DNA of 64,000 nt from Mesorhizobium carmichaelinearum (GCF_900199455.1 NZ_FZQR01000019.1:1-64000); one strand, 5' to 3'; shown: positions 42,300 through 51,497, counted from the first letter of the stretch. The notes: generated by a model from the sequence alone, not told the origin. Numbers and translations are program-made.

Positions 42300-42757
42300 A
42301 TCGGCAGCAACGCGTCCGGTTTCACATTGGCGATCGAGGCATAGGTATGCGTCTCCCTGACGCCGGGCAGCGGCAGGATGACCCGCTGCAGGAAATCCTG
42401 GAACATCGCCATGTCGGCGATGCGTGCCTTGACCAGATAATCGAAGCCGCCGACCACCATGTGGCATTCGATGATCTCGGGCGCCCGCAGCACCGCCTCG
42501 GCGAAGCGGTCGAAGACATGCGGCGCCGTATGATCGAGCCGCACTTCGATGAAGACCAGTTGTGCCTGCCCGATCCGGGCCGGGTCGAGAACGGCCCGCA
42601 CCGCCCGGATGAAGCCTTCGGCGAACAGCCGCTTGATGCGTTGCGCCGCCCCGGTCGGCGACAGGCCGACGCGGCGGGCCAGATCGAGCGTCGTGCGACG
42701 GCCATCCTCCTGCAGCAAGCGCAACAGCGAGCGGTCGATGCGGTCGAGATCGTCCAT
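42296..42757 (-). CDS. Lrp/AsnC-family regulator
   Basis: A 153-residue regulator with helix-turn-helix (RRTTLDLARRVGLSPTGAAQ) and RAM domain (IIECHMVVGGFDYLVKARI). The HMVVGGFDYL segment is typical of Lrp proteins that respond to amino acids. ATG 42757 gives the standard length. It is divergent from the ornithine-cyclodeaminase-family gene, and a symmetric site lies between them, so it most likely controls that gene and the amine oxidase after it. Confidence 0.92.
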   Translation of the reverse strand: MDDLDRIDRSLLRLLQEDGRRTTLDLARRVGLSPTGAAQRIKRLFAEGFIRAVRAVLDPARIGQAQLVFIEVRLDHTAPHVFDRFAEAVLRAPEIIECHMVVGGFDYLVKARIADMAMFQDFLQRVILPLPGVRETHTYASIANVKPDALLPI

Positions 42758-42795
42758 TCTGAATTCACACTTTCTGACCACAGATAGCGCGATTA

Positions 42796-42812
42796 TCACG
42801 CCAAAATCGTGA
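42796..42812. promoter_or_regulatory. Lrp-type operator candidate
   Basis: TCACG-N7-CGTGA, flanked by A/T-rich bases, in the divergent region between the Lrp gene and the cyclodeaminase-family gene. Confidence 0.45.
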
Positions 42813-42886
42813 AAACAGCATATTTCATCACGCTGTCGAGTGGCAATACCGTTGACGGGCAACGCAACCCGACCAAGGCAAACCCC

Positions 42887-43882
42887 ATGACATCAGCCAC
42901 ACCGACCTCCCGCAATGCCCTTGCCAAGGGCGACACACCGGTGCTGATCCTGAGCGAAGCCGAGGTGAAAACGTGCATCGACCTGCGCCAACTCCTCGAC
43001 ACGCTGGCCGACGGCTTCAAGGCGCTGTCCGGCGGCAAGATCGTCAATCCGGCGCGGCCGCAGCTCGACATTCCGCGGGCCGGCTATTCGCTGGCGATGC
43101 CGGCCTGGATGGCGGGCATGCATCTGACCGTGAAGATCGTCAACGTGTTCGAAGGCAACATCGCCCGGGCCATCCCCAGCCACCTCGCCACCATCCATCT
43201 GTTCGACCCGGAAACAGGCATGCCGGTTTGCGTCATGGACGGCACCTATATCACCGCCGCACGCACCTCCGGCTCGGCCGTGCTCTCGGTGCGGGAACTG
43301 GCCCGCCGCGACGCCAGGGTCGCGACGGTTGTCGGCGCCGGCGTGCAGGCCGGCCAGCACTTGAACCTTCTGCCGCTGGTCCGCGACTTCGCCGAAATCC
43401 GTGTCGTCTCGAAAGAATTCGCGGATGCGCAGGCACTTGCAGCGCAGCATCCCGGCATCGTCGCCGTCAGCGATCTCGAGGCCGCGGTGCGCTCGTCGGA
43501 CGTCGTGTGCCTGGCAACGCATTCCTACCAGCCGGTGATTTCGGCCGAATGGGTGCGGCCCGGCACGCATGTCTCGTCAGTGGGCGTCGCCCCGCCCGGC
43601 GGCGAGCTGCCGGTCGAGCTTGTCGGCCGGGCGAGCCTGTTCGTCGAGACCAGGGACGCCTTCGCCCCGACGCCGGTCGGCTCTTGCGAACTCGATGGCA
43701 TCGATCCGCGAACCGGAACCGAGCTTGGCGAAATGCTGCTCGGGCTGCGGCCGGGAAGGACCGGCGCCGATCAGGTCACCGTCTACAAGGCCATGGGTGT
43801 TGCCATGGAAGACCTGGTGGCGGCCGACCTTGCCTATCGCGAGGCGGTTCGGCGAGGATTGGGGCGGGTTGTGGCCTTGTAG
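42887..43882 (+). CDS. Ornithine cyclodeaminase/mu-crystallin family protein
   Basis: A 331-residue NAD(P)-binding enzyme. The dinucleotide motif is VATVVGAGVQAGQHL, and family contacts appear in VCVMDGTYITAARTSG, SVGVAPPGGELP and the C-terminal TVYKAMGVAMEDLVAA. Members convert ornithine to proline or act as ketimine reductases or amino-acid dehydrogenases. ATG 42887 is the start that yields the usual family N-terminus; an in-frame ATG at 42809 would put the operator inside the gene. It is followed by an FAD amine oxidase in the same direction. Confidence 0.88.
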   Translation: MTSATPTSRNALAKGDTPVLILSEAEVKTCIDLRQLLDTLADGFKALSGGKIVNPARPQLDIPRAGYSLAMPAWMAGMHLTVKIVNVFEGNIARAIPSHLATIHLFDPETGMPVCVMDGTYITAARTSGSAVLSVRELARRDARVATVVGAGVQAGQHLNLLPLVRDFAEIRVVSKEFADAQALAAQHPGIVAVSDLEAAVRSSDVVCLATHSYQPVISAEWVRPGTHVSSVGVAPPGGELPVELVGRASLFVETRDAFAPTPVGSCELDGIDPRTGTELGEMLLGLRPGRTGADQVTVYKAMGVAMEDLVAADLAYREAVRRGLGRVVAL

Positions 43883-43907
43883 AGGACGCTGCTGATCGTC
43901 GGAGCCA

Positions 43908-43966
43908 GCGCCGCCCTCACCACCCTGCCGGCCATTTCTTCCCGTTCTGCCGAGAGAAATGGCTGC
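43908..43966. repeat. Partial palindromic intergenic repeat, copy 4
   Basis: One arm only, resembling copies 1-2: GCCGCCCTCACCACCCTGCC, then CCATTTCTTCCCG with a short mirror GAGAGAAATGG. It looks like a decayed half element between two co-oriented genes. Confidence 0.45.
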
Positions 43967-44029
43967 GCAAACAACCGAGAGAAGGTCGCGCTGTTTGACT
44001 GGATACGAAATCATTTTTACGACTGCTGG

Positions 44030-45163
44030 ATGCAGTCGAATCCTCCCCAAAAAATCGTCGTCATCGGTGGTGGCATTGCCGGCCTTTCGCTTGCGGCTGC
44101 CGTGCGGGATTGGGCTGAAGTCACCGTCATCGAGCGCGAGCCGCATCTTGGCTACCACGCCAGCGGCCGCTCCGCCGCTTTGTTCACCGAGACCTATGGC
44201 AACCGGCTGGTGCGTGCGCTGACGCTGGCCAGCCGGCAGGCGATCGTCAAAGGCGGCTTCGCCTCCCACCGGCGTGGCGCGCTGCATGTCGGCTGGACCG
44301 GAGACGGCGCGGCAATAGACCGGCTGGCGGATGAATTGCAGGCGCTGGTGCCCAGCGTGCGCCGCCTGTCGGCGGCCGAGCTGCACGCGCTGGTCCCCGT
44401 CATTGCCGCTGAAGTCACTTGCGGCGGCGTCTATGAGCCGGACGCGGTGGATGTCGACACGGGCAAGACGCTGGCGGCCAGCGCCTCGGCGCTGAAGGCC
44501 GGTGGTGGCACCATCCGCACCGGCGAAGAAGTGCGCGCCATCTCCCCCAACGGCGGCGGCCTGCGGGTGGAGACGAGCGCCGGTATTTACGCAGCCGACA
44601 TCGTCGTCAACGCCGCCGGCGCCTGGGTCGATGTCGTCGCCGGCATGGCCGGGCTCTCCGGCCTCGGCTTCCAGCCCAAGCGACGCACCGCTTTCCTGTT
44701 CGATCCGCCTGCCGGCACCGACATCGCCGGTTGGCCGCTGGTGGTCGACCTGCACGAACAGTTCTACTTCAAGCCCGACGCCGGCAGGCTGATCGGCTCG
44801 CTTGCCGACGAGACCGATTCCGAGCCTTGCGATGCCTGGCCGGAAGACATTGATGTCGCCATCGCCGTCGACCGCATCGAGCAGGCGACGTCGATGCGCA
44901 TCGGCCGTCCGTCGACGCCATGGGCGGGGCTGCGCACCTTCGCGCCCGACCGCACGCCGGTCGCCGGCTTCGACCCCCGCCTGCCCGGCTTCTTCTGGCT
45001 TGGCGGCCAGGGCGGCTATGGCTTTCAGGTATCGCTGACCCTTGCCAGGCTGTGCGCGGCGCTGATGCGCGGCGAGCCCCTGCCGGAAGATGTGACGGCG
45101 CTCGGCGTCACCGCCGCGGCGCTGGCGCCCGACCGTTTCCTGGTCCCGGCGACGACGCCATGA
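44030..45163 (+). CDS. FAD-dependent oxidoreductase, DAO (D-amino-acid/glycine oxidase) family
   Basis: A 377-residue flavoenzyme. The FAD-binding motif IVVIGGGIAGLSLA lies at about residues 9-22. GYHASGRSAALFTETYG follows, as in DAO proteins, with VVNAAGAWVD in the middle and a C-terminal GLRTFAPDRTPVAGFDP and GGQGGYGFQ. It probably oxidises a secondary or D-amino acid to an imino acid that the cyclodeaminase-family enzyme could reduce. That pairing is inference from neighbourhood and Lrp control. Confidence 0.88.
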   Translation: MQSNPPQKIVVIGGGIAGLSLAAAVRDWAEVTVIEREPHLGYHASGRSAALFTETYGNRLVRALTLASRQAIVKGGFASHRRGALHVGWTGDGAAIDRLADELQALVPSVRRLSAAELHALVPVIAAEVTCGGVYEPDAVDVDTGKTLAASASALKAGGGTIRTGEEVRAISPNGGGLRVETSAGIYAADIVVNAAGAWVDVVAGMAGLSGLGFQPKRRTAFLFDPPAGTDIAGWPLVVDLHEQFYFKPDAGRLIGSLADETDSEPCDAWPEDIDVAIAVDRIEQATSMRIGRPSTPWAGLRTFAPDRTPVAGFDPRLPGFFWLGGQGGYGFQVSLTLARLCAALMRGEPLPEDVTALGVTAAALAPDRFLVPATTP

Positions 45164-45843
45164 AACCCACGCTGCCGCTGCTGCTCAGCCTCAATGGCGG
45201 CTATGTCGACACGGCCGGCTTCCTGGCGCTGCAGGGCCTGTTCACCGCGCATGTGACGGGGAATTTCGTCACGCTCGGCGCCTCGCTGGTGCTCGGCATT
45301 TCGGGCGTGCTGGCAAAGCTTCTGGCGCTGCCGGTGTTCTGCATCGTCGTCATCCTGACCAGGCTGGCCGGCGAGCATTTGCGCCGGCGCGGACATCGAG
45401 CGCTCGGGGTGCTGCTCTCGACCAAACTGGCGCTGCTTGTCATCGGCGCGGCGCTGGCGATCCGCTTTGGTCCCTTCGCCAGCGGCGACGGCGCGGCCGC
45501 CATCGTCACCGGCATGGTGCCGGTCGCCGCCATGGCGGTCCAGAACGCGGTGCACCGGGTCCATCTGGCGGCAGCCCCGCCCTCGACGCTGATGACCGGC
45601 ACCACCACCCAGATCATGATCGACCTCGCCGACCTTATCGGCGGCACGGCCCCCGAGGCTCGCCCCGCCCTCGTTGCCCAGCTGCGGCGCATGGTGGCGG
45701 CGGTCGCCGTCTTCGCCGCCGGCTGCGCGGCCGCCGCCCTCGGCTTTGCCTACGCCAATGTCTGGTGCTTCGTCGTCCCGCCGGTGATCGCGCTGATTGC
45801 GCTGGCGCTACGGCTTTCCTCGCCGGATGAGGAAAGCAGGTAG
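45160..45843 (+). CDS. DUF1275 (YoaK-like) membrane protein
   Basis: A 227-residue inner-membrane protein with about six hydrophobic segments. The family start is LLLSLNGGYVDTAGFLAL, followed by TAHVTGNFVTLG and the later GTTTQIMIDLADL. Its function is not known; members are common in proteobacteria. ATG 45160 overlaps the amine-oxidase stop by four bases, so it belongs to the same transcript and might move a substrate or product of that pathway. Confidence 0.9.
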   Translation: MKPTLPLLLSLNGGYVDTAGFLALQGLFTAHVTGNFVTLGASLVLGISGVLAKLLALPVFCIVVILTRLAGEHLRRRGHRALGVLLSTKLALLVIGAALAIRFGPFASGDGAAAIVTGMVPVAAMAVQNAVHRVHLAAAPPSTLMTGTTTQIMIDLADLIGGTAPEARPALVAQLRRMVAAVAVFAAGCAAAALGFAYANVWCFVVPPVIALIALALRLSSPDEESR

Positions 45844-45973
45844 CAGCCTCAGTCTTGCTTCGTCGCCCGACAGCTATTTCATTTTCTGAGGTAGTCTCTG
45901 AAACAAAGGGCACGCTTGTTCCAGAAACTTTCCGCACCGCAGCGCGCCTACGAGCAAGCCAGCTAGACAGCCC

Positions 45974-46438
45974 TCAAACTTCGTCCGTCCAGATCAGCCG
46001 CAGCAGGCGCAGCAGCGTCGCCCGCTCTTTTTTCGTCAGCCGCTGCAAAAACCTGTCCTCGTGCCGGCGAACCTGTCGCCGCCAGCCGGGCATCGCCTGT
46101 CTGGCCGCGTGCGTTAGGGTCAGCACCCGCACGCGCCTGTCCTCGGCATGGTCGTCGCGTTCGACCAGTCCGCGCTCTTCCATCTCGGCCAGCAGCGGCG
46201 CCATGTTGGCGCTCTTCATGCCGAGCTGACGGCACAGTTCCGCGGCGCGGATGCCTGGCCGCTCATCGATCAGCGCCAGCATGCCATAGGTGACCGGGCG
46301 CAGGCCCGCATCGGCCAGTTCGACCGCGAAATCATTGAGCGCGACAGCTGAGGCACGCTTGAGATTGTAGCCGATCTGCGCGTCGAGCGCGTCTTCGGAC
46401 ATCACGTCGAGCCCGGGTTGAATCTGGGTTTCGTCCAT
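45974..46438 (-). CDS. MarR-family regulator of the hydroxycinnamate genes
   Basis: A 154-residue repressor with the winged helix at about residues 45-115 (IRAAELCRQLGMKSANMAPL, then ERDDHAEDRRVRVLTLT). ATG 46438 (start MDETQ) gives the usual length; the open frame continues upstream into the operator region. It is divergent from the hydroxycinnamoyl-CoA hydratase-lyase. MarR proteins such as CouR and FerR, which respond to hydroxycinnamoyl-CoA, are the closest functional analogues by context. Confidence 0.88.
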   Translation of the reverse strand: MDETQIQPGLDVMSEDALDAQIGYNLKRASAVALNDFAVELADAGLRPVTYGMLALIDERPGIRAAELCRQLGMKSANMAPLLAEMEERGLVERDDHAEDRRVRVLTLTHAARQAMPGWRRQVRRHEDRFLQRLTKKERATLLRLLRLIWTDEV

Positions 46439-46484
46439 GCCGCAACCGATCGCCGCGATCCCGGCTCTTGTCAAGCGAAAAAGA

Positions 46485-46526
46485 CTATGCGACATAGCAA
46501 TCGAGATAGCTATGCTCCATAGCAAT
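46485..46526. promoter_or_regulatory. MarR operator cluster
   Basis: CATAG/CTATG units are packed here: CTATG-CGA-CATAG at 46485-46497, CATAGCAAT at 46493-46501 and again at 46518-46526, and the palindrome ATAGCTAT at 46506-46513. The cluster lies between the divergent MarR and hydratase-lyase genes and ends 30 bases before the latter. Confidence 0.65.
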
Positions 46527-46555
46527 TTCTAAAGTGGAGCGGGAGGAGACCGACC

Positions 46556-47371
46556 ATGACCGATGAGACCGTTGCCTTCGATGTCGAGAACGGCATTGCC
46601 TGGGTGCGCTTCAACCGGCCGGACAAGCGCAATTGCATGAACCCGGCGCTCAACCGGCGCATGATGGAGGTTCTAGACGAGCTCGAGTTCCGCGCCGATG
46701 TCGGCGTGCTGGTGCTGTCGGGCGAAGGCAGCGCCTGGTCGGCCGGCATGGACCTCAAGGAGTATTTTCGCGAGACCGAGGCCAAGGGTCTCGGCGCCGT
46801 CCGCAAGGCGCAGTCGGAAGCCTATGGCTGGTGGCGGCGCCTGCGCTGGTATGGCAAGCCGACCATCGCCATGGTCAATGGCTGGTGTTTCGGCGGCGGC
46901 TATGGCCCGCTCTTCGCCTGCGACCTCGCCTTCGCCGCCGACGAGGCGCAGTTCGCTCTGTCCGAGATCAACTGGGGCATCCTGCCCGGCGGCGGCGCCA
47001 CCAAGGTGGTGGTCGACCTCCTGTCGATGCGCGACGCCATGTACCACGCGCTGACCGGCGAACTCATCGACGGCAGGAAGGCGGCCGCCTGGAAGCTGGT
47101 CAATGAAAGCTTGCCGCTGGCTGAGTTGAAGGCGCGCGTCACCGAGGTTGCCAACACCTTGCTGAAGAAGAACCCGATCGCGCTGAAGGCGACGAAGGAT
47201 GCCATCCGTCGCGTCGCCGAAATGACCTACGACAATGCCGAGGACTATCTGGTGCGGGCGCAGGAGGCGGCCAACTCGCACGACAATGAGGGCCGCAAGG
47301 AAGGCATCCGCCAGTTCATCGACGAAAAGAGCTACAAGCCCGGCCTCGGCGCTTACGACAAGGCCAGATGA
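46556..47371 (+). CDS. ech: p-Hydroxycinnamoyl-CoA hydratase/lyase (feruloyl-CoA hydratase-lyase)
   Basis: A 271-residue crotonase-fold enzyme that hydrates feruloyl- or coumaroyl-CoA and cleaves it to vanillin or 4-hydroxybenzaldehyde plus acetyl-CoA. The oxyanion-hole segment GSAWSAGMDLKEYF, GWCFGGGYGPLFACD and catalytic-Glu segment SEINWGILPGGG are characteristic of this subfamily, as are the length and the tail EKSYKPGLGAYDKAR. It is preceded by GGGAGGAG and a MarR operator cluster, and followed 38 bases later by the CoA ligase. Confidence 0.9.
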   Translation: MTDETVAFDVENGIAWVRFNRPDKRNCMNPALNRRMMEVLDELEFRADVGVLVLSGEGSAWSAGMDLKEYFRETEAKGLGAVRKAQSEAYGWWRRLRWYGKPTIAMVNGWCFGGGYGPLFACDLAFAADEAQFALSEINWGILPGGGATKVVVDLLSMRDAMYHALTGELIDGRKAAAWKLVNESLPLAELKARVTEVANTLLKKNPIALKATKDAIRRVAEMTYDNAEDYLVRAQEAANSHDNEGRKEGIRQFIDEKSYKPGLGAYDKAR

Positions 47372-47409
47372 CGCGATAAGCCAACGACGCAATCTGGGAG
47401 GAGATGCGC

Positions 47410-48924
47410 ATGCCCGCCTGGACAACGCCCGATCCCGTGGCCCTGCACGCCAGGACGCAGCCGAATCGTCTCGCCTGCGTCGACCTGGCCTCCGGCCGGC
47501 GCTGGACCTATCGGGCCTTCGACGAGGCCATCCAGCGCGCCATCGGCGTTCTCGAAACGGGCTACGGCGTCGAACAGGGGCAACGGATCGCCACGCTGGC
47601 CCGCAACAGCGCCGATCTCCTGATCCTGCAGCAGGCCGCAATGCGGCTCGGCGCCATCTTCGTGCCGCTCAACTGGCGGCTCGCCGGTGCGGAACAGCAG
47701 GCGATCCTTGCCGATTGCGATCCGGCACTGCTGCTGCATGACGCCACCCTGCAGGCGGCATTGCCCGGGCGCTGCATGCCTGTCGATGTCGCCGCCTTCG
47801 CGGCGGCGGTGAAGGCAGAGGCGCCGGCGCTGCGCCGTCCCCTGCCCGCCGACGACACGCCCTCGATCATCCTCTACACTTCGGGCACGTCAGGCCGGCC
47901 AAAGGGCGTCATCGTCACCGAGCGCAATGCCTTCGCCACGGCGGTCAATTTCGGCGTGCTGGGCCGGGTCGGCAATGCCAGCATCTTCCTCTGCGACGCG
48001 CCGATGTTCCATGTCATCGGCCTCATCACCAATCTGCGTCCGCCGCTGCTGCAGGGCGGCACGGTGCTGATCTCGCCCGGTTTCGATGCCGGCGCCACCA
48101 ATCGCCGCCTCGCCGATCCGGCGCTTGGCGTCACCCATTATTTCTGCGTGCCGCAGATGGCCAGGATGCTGCGCGATCATCCGGATTGCGCGCCTTCGCG
48201 CTGGACCACCCTCACCGCGATCTTCACCGGCGGCGCACCCAACCCGGCCGCCGAAATCAGCTGGTGGCTGGCGCAGGGCGTGCGCATGGCCGACGGCTTC
48301 GGCATGACGGAAGCCGGCACCGTGCTTTGCATGCCGGTCGAGGCCGACCGGATCGCAGCCAAGGCAGGCTCGTCCGGCCTGCCGGCGCCGACGATCGGCC
48401 TGCGCATTGTCGACGACGATGGCCGCGACGTCGCCGCCGGCGAAGCAGGCGAGATATGGCTGTCCGGTCCCTCGATCACATCAGGCTACTGGAACCGGTC
48501 TGAAGAGACGGCCCGCGCCTTCACCGCCGATGGCTGGTTGCGCACCGGCGACATCGGACAGCGGGACGACGAGGGCTTCGTCACCATCGTCGACCGCCGC
48601 AAGGACATGTTCATTTCCGGCGGCGAAAACGTCTATCCCGTCGAAATCGAAACCGTGTTGCTCGACCATCCCGCCATCGCCGAAGCCGCCGTGATCGGCG
48701 TCGCCGACGCGCGCTGGGGCGAAGTCGGACGCGCTTTCGTCGTGGTGAAACCCGGATGCGTCGTCGATCCCGCCGATCTGGCAAGCCATTGCGGCGCCCG
48801 CATCGCCCGCTACAAGGTGCCGAAAGAATTCCTGCTCACCGATGCGCTGCCGCGCACCGCATCCGGCAAGATCCAGAAACACATTTTGCGCACATGGACA
48901 GCACCCGCTGGCGGGCAGGACTGA
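47410..48924 (+). CDS. fcs: Acyl-CoA synthetase, feruloyl-CoA synthetase-like
   Basis: A 504-residue AMP-forming CoA ligase. The ATP motif is YTSGTSGRPKGVI, the A5 region GFGMTEAGT, and the later motifs WLRTGDIG and VDRRKDMFISGGENVYP. The C-terminal lysine is in PRTASGKIQKH. Position after ech indicates activation of ferulate, coumarate or related acids. ATG 47410 is preferred over 47404 because GGGAGGAG at 47396-47403 leaves workable spacing only to the second. No aldehyde dehydrogenase follows. Confidence 0.88.
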   Translation: MPAWTTPDPVALHARTQPNRLACVDLASGRRWTYRAFDEAIQRAIGVLETGYGVEQGQRIATLARNSADLLILQQAAMRLGAIFVPLNWRLAGAEQQAILADCDPALLLHDATLQAALPGRCMPVDVAAFAAAVKAEAPALRRPLPADDTPSIILYTSGTSGRPKGVIVTERNAFATAVNFGVLGRVGNASIFLCDAPMFHVIGLITNLRPPLLQGGTVLISPGFDAGATNRRLADPALGVTHYFCVPQMARMLRDHPDCAPSRWTTLTAIFTGGAPNPAAEISWWLAQGVRMADGFGMTEAGTVLCMPVEADRIAAKAGSSGLPAPTIGLRIVDDDGRDVAAGEAGEIWLSGPSITSGYWNRSEETARAFTADGWLRTGDIGQRDDEGFVTIVDRRKDMFISGGENVYPVEIETVLLDHPAIAEAAVIGVADARWGEVGRAFVVVKPGCVVDPADLASHCGARIARYKVPKEFLLTDALPRTASGKIQKHILRTWTAPAGGQD

Positions 48925-48929
48925 GCCAT

Positions 48930-49655
48930 TCAGTTGGCGGGCAGCGACCGGAAGATAGCGGCGGCCGCGGCCACGATCTCCGCATTGTCCTTCGCCACCA
49001 TTCCATCGGCGAGCGTCTTGCCGTCTTCCAGACCGACGCGCGTCGACCAGCGCTTTTGATGCGCCAGCTCCACGAACGACCAGACCGTGGCGTCGACGCC
49101 GTGCAGCAGGATCGGCCGCCGCACTTCGGCGCGCTCCAGCACGGCGGCGATGCCGTGCGCCTCGTCGAGCGCTGCAGACAAATCCTGGATGTCGATCTCG
49201 ATCAGGATGCGCAGCACCCGGTTGTGATCGGCAAGCGCCACGAAGCGCTCGGCATCGGCCACAGTGGCAAGTCCGGCCTCGATGCCGACGCCGCGCTGGC
49301 GCAACAGCTCCATCACGCCGGGCGCGTCGGTCTCGGAGAAATTGACCGAGGCATAGTCCGGCAGTTCGCGCCAGCCGGCGATCGCCGCGCGGGTGCGGGC
49401 GACATCATCCTCGATCCAGGCGCCGGTCGACACGCCTGTCAATGTGCCCGGGCAGGCCCGGCGCACCGCCAAAACCGTCGCATCGACGGCGGCCAGGCTC
49501 TCGCGCCCATCGGCGCCGCGCGGATGGATGTGCAGTTCGGCCGCGCCAGCGGCGACGCAAGCCGCGGCATCGCTAGCCATGGCCTGCGCATCGAGCGGCA
49601 GCCTCGGGTGGAAATCGCGCGGACGCGCGCCGTTGATGCAGGCCTGGACGATCAT
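48930..49655 (-). CDS. BKACE (beta-keto acid cleavage enzyme, DUF849) family protein
   Basis: A 241-residue metal-dependent barrel protein that in the family cleaves beta-keto acids with acetyl-CoA. The metal motif HIHPRGADG and the early VQACINGARP are recognisable, as is GLEDGKTLADG near the C-terminus. It is shorter than most BKACE proteins (about 270-310). It ends five bases from the CoA ligase stop on the other strand. The substrate is unknown. Confidence 0.82.
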   Translation of the reverse strand: MIVQACINGARPRDFHPRLPLDAQAMASDAAACVAAGAAELHIHPRGADGRESLAAVDATVLAVRRACPGTLTGVSTGAWIEDDVARTRAAIAGWRELPDYASVNFSETDAPGVMELLRQRGVGIEAGLATVADAERFVALADHNRVLRILIEIDIQDLSAALDEAHGIAAVLERAEVRRPILLHGVDATVWSFVELAHQKRWSTRVGLEDGKTLADGMVAKDNAEIVAAAAAIFRSLPAN

Positions 49656-49735
49656 CGGGTGCCACCCTCAAAATCCAACCCTACCCTCACCATATCGCGC
49701 GGCAAAGAGCCGGATCTCGAGGCTGCTGACAGGCC

Positions 49736-51349
49736 TCAGCCGTGCAGGCCCTGCTTCATCGCCGCCGGAATGTTCATCTGCGCCTGCAGCGAGGGATAAT
49801 AGTCGGGATCGCCGGCGACCGTCAGCGGATCGAGCTTCTGCGGTTTCAGCGTCGCCGGCGCAATCGCCGCGAGCGGCTTTGCAACAGCCGACAGCCGGAC
49901 CAGCGACGGCATGTGCGCCTCGTCGCTGAAGCGCGGCCGAAGATTAAGGTCGTGCGGCTCGTCCTGGTCGAGGACGAGTGTCCACTGCGCCTGACGCGGC
50001 ATGGCCTGCGCCCGCAAGGTCGGCGACATGCGTTCGAACGCGATGGCGCGCTCGGCGACCCCGGCAAGATTGCCCATGGCCGCACCAAGCAGTGCCTGCG
50101 CTTTCGCCAGCCCGAGCCCGGCAACCGCCTCGTCGGCCGAAGCGTCGTCGAGATTGATCAGGCGTTTTTCGCCGGCGAAGGAAATCTCCTCGGCGGTGGC
50201 TGAAAACCCCGCCGCCAGTGCCGATGTGGCGTAGCGCGGGACACCGTCGATGACGACAAGGTCGATCCTGGTTTCGTCGGCCGCGAGGAGGCTGGCATAT
50301 GGGTCGCCGCCATTGCCGCGCACCAGCATCAGGTCGGCATATTTTCCGGCCTCGATCGAGCCGAGATAGCGATCCCAGCGCAGCAAGCCCGCCGCATTGA
50401 TCGTCGCCATGGCGACGATGTCGCGCTGGCTGAAGAGCCCGCCATTGGCCAGGCTGTATTGCCAGATCACTTTCATCTCGTGCAGCAGGTTCTTGCTGCC
50501 GGTCGGTGACCAGTCAGAGCCGATGCCGATGCGCAGCCCCGCGGCCTTTGCCGCTGCGATGTCGGCGGTCTGGCCGTAGAGCATCAGGTTGGACAGCGGC
50601 GACCACGCCATGCCGGCGCCGGCCTGTGCCAGCCGGTCGAAATCCTCGCGTTTCAGGGCGTTGCAGTGAATGCCGGTCAGGGACGGCGCGATCGCCCACT
50701 CGCTCGGCCCGATCTTGAGATCGAGGAAATGCTTGCGGGCGCTGGCGTCGATTCCCTCGCTGAGATGCAGCAGCATGCATTTGTGCGTCTTCAGATAGTT
50801 CAGGAAAATGTCCTTCTTGTCGGCCGCGAAATCGGGGATCTGCGCCTGCGCATCAGGCAGGTTGGCGTCCAGGCTCTCCTCGACATTGCGCACCAGGCCG
50901 CGATATTTGCGCTTGATGCCGGCGGCGCTGAACAGGGTCAGCCCTTGCGAGGTGGTCGTGCCGCCGACGAGGCACTTTGCCTCGGTGAACCGCGCGATCG
51001 CCGGCGCGATGCCCGGCGCCTTGCCCAGCACCTTCATCGGCTCTGTGACCAGCGCCTGGTATTCGGGCTTGCCTTGCCATGCACCCCGGTTCTTGTAGAG
51101 CTTCGGCACCGCCCACAGTTTCAGTATGTCGTAGGCGAGATGATTGTGAAGCTCGATCAGGCCAGGAAAGAACGTGCCGCCGGTCACCACCGGCGACAGA
51201 TGTTCGAAGCCCGATGGCGGCGCGACCGAGGCGTCCGTCACGGCGATGATCCGGTTGGCCTCGATCCAGATGATCGCGTCGGCAAGCACGGTGAATGCCG
51301 CGTCCATCTGCACGACGCGTCCGCGATAGGCACGTTTGCTGGCTTGCAT
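49736..51349 (-). CDS. Amidohydrolase family metalloenzyme
   Basis: A 537-residue TrzN/AtzA-type amidohydrolase. Metal ligands appear in order: PGLIELHNHLAYD (HxH), MLLHLSEG (His), TGIHCNAL (His) and GIGSDWSPTGSKNL (Asp). The C-terminal 150 residues extend past the barrel (SATAEEISFAGEKR onward) and have no obvious counterpart in short members. No signal peptide is visible. AGGGGGG precedes the start. The substrate is likely an amino-substituted or cyclic amide compound, but it cannot be named. Confidence 0.87.
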   Translation of the reverse strand: MQASKRAYRGRVVQMDAAFTVLADAIIWIEANRIIAVTDASVAPPSGFEHLSPVVTGGTFFPGLIELHNHLAYDILKLWAVPKLYKNRGAWQGKPEYQALVTEPMKVLGKAPGIAPAIARFTEAKCLVGGTTTSQGLTLFSAAGIKRKYRGLVRNVEESLDANLPDAQAQIPDFAADKKDIFLNYLKTHKCMLLHLSEGIDASARKHFLDLKIGPSEWAIAPSLTGIHCNALKREDFDRLAQAGAGMAWSPLSNLMLYGQTADIAAAKAAGLRIGIGSDWSPTGSKNLLHEMKVIWQYSLANGGLFSQRDIVAMATINAAGLLRWDRYLGSIEAGKYADLMLVRGNGGDPYASLLAADETRIDLVVIDGVPRYATSALAAGFSATAEEISFAGEKRLINLDDASADEAVAGLGLAKAQALLGAAMGNLAGVAERAIAFERMSPTLRAQAMPRQAQWTLVLDQDEPHDLNLRPRFSDEAHMPSLVRLSAVAKPLAAIAPATLKPQKLDPLTVAGDPDYYPSLQAQMNIPAAMKQGLHG

Positions 51350-51497
51350 GGAACCCCCCTGTTCTTCAAACCCGGATGAAGGCGCAACATCGGGTTAACG
51401 CCGGCAGATCGCGCCACGGAGCAATTCGTCAGGAAAGGTCGAAACCCCACAAAAACATATCGTTAGACCTGTTCGACAATTCAATTTCTCAACCGGC

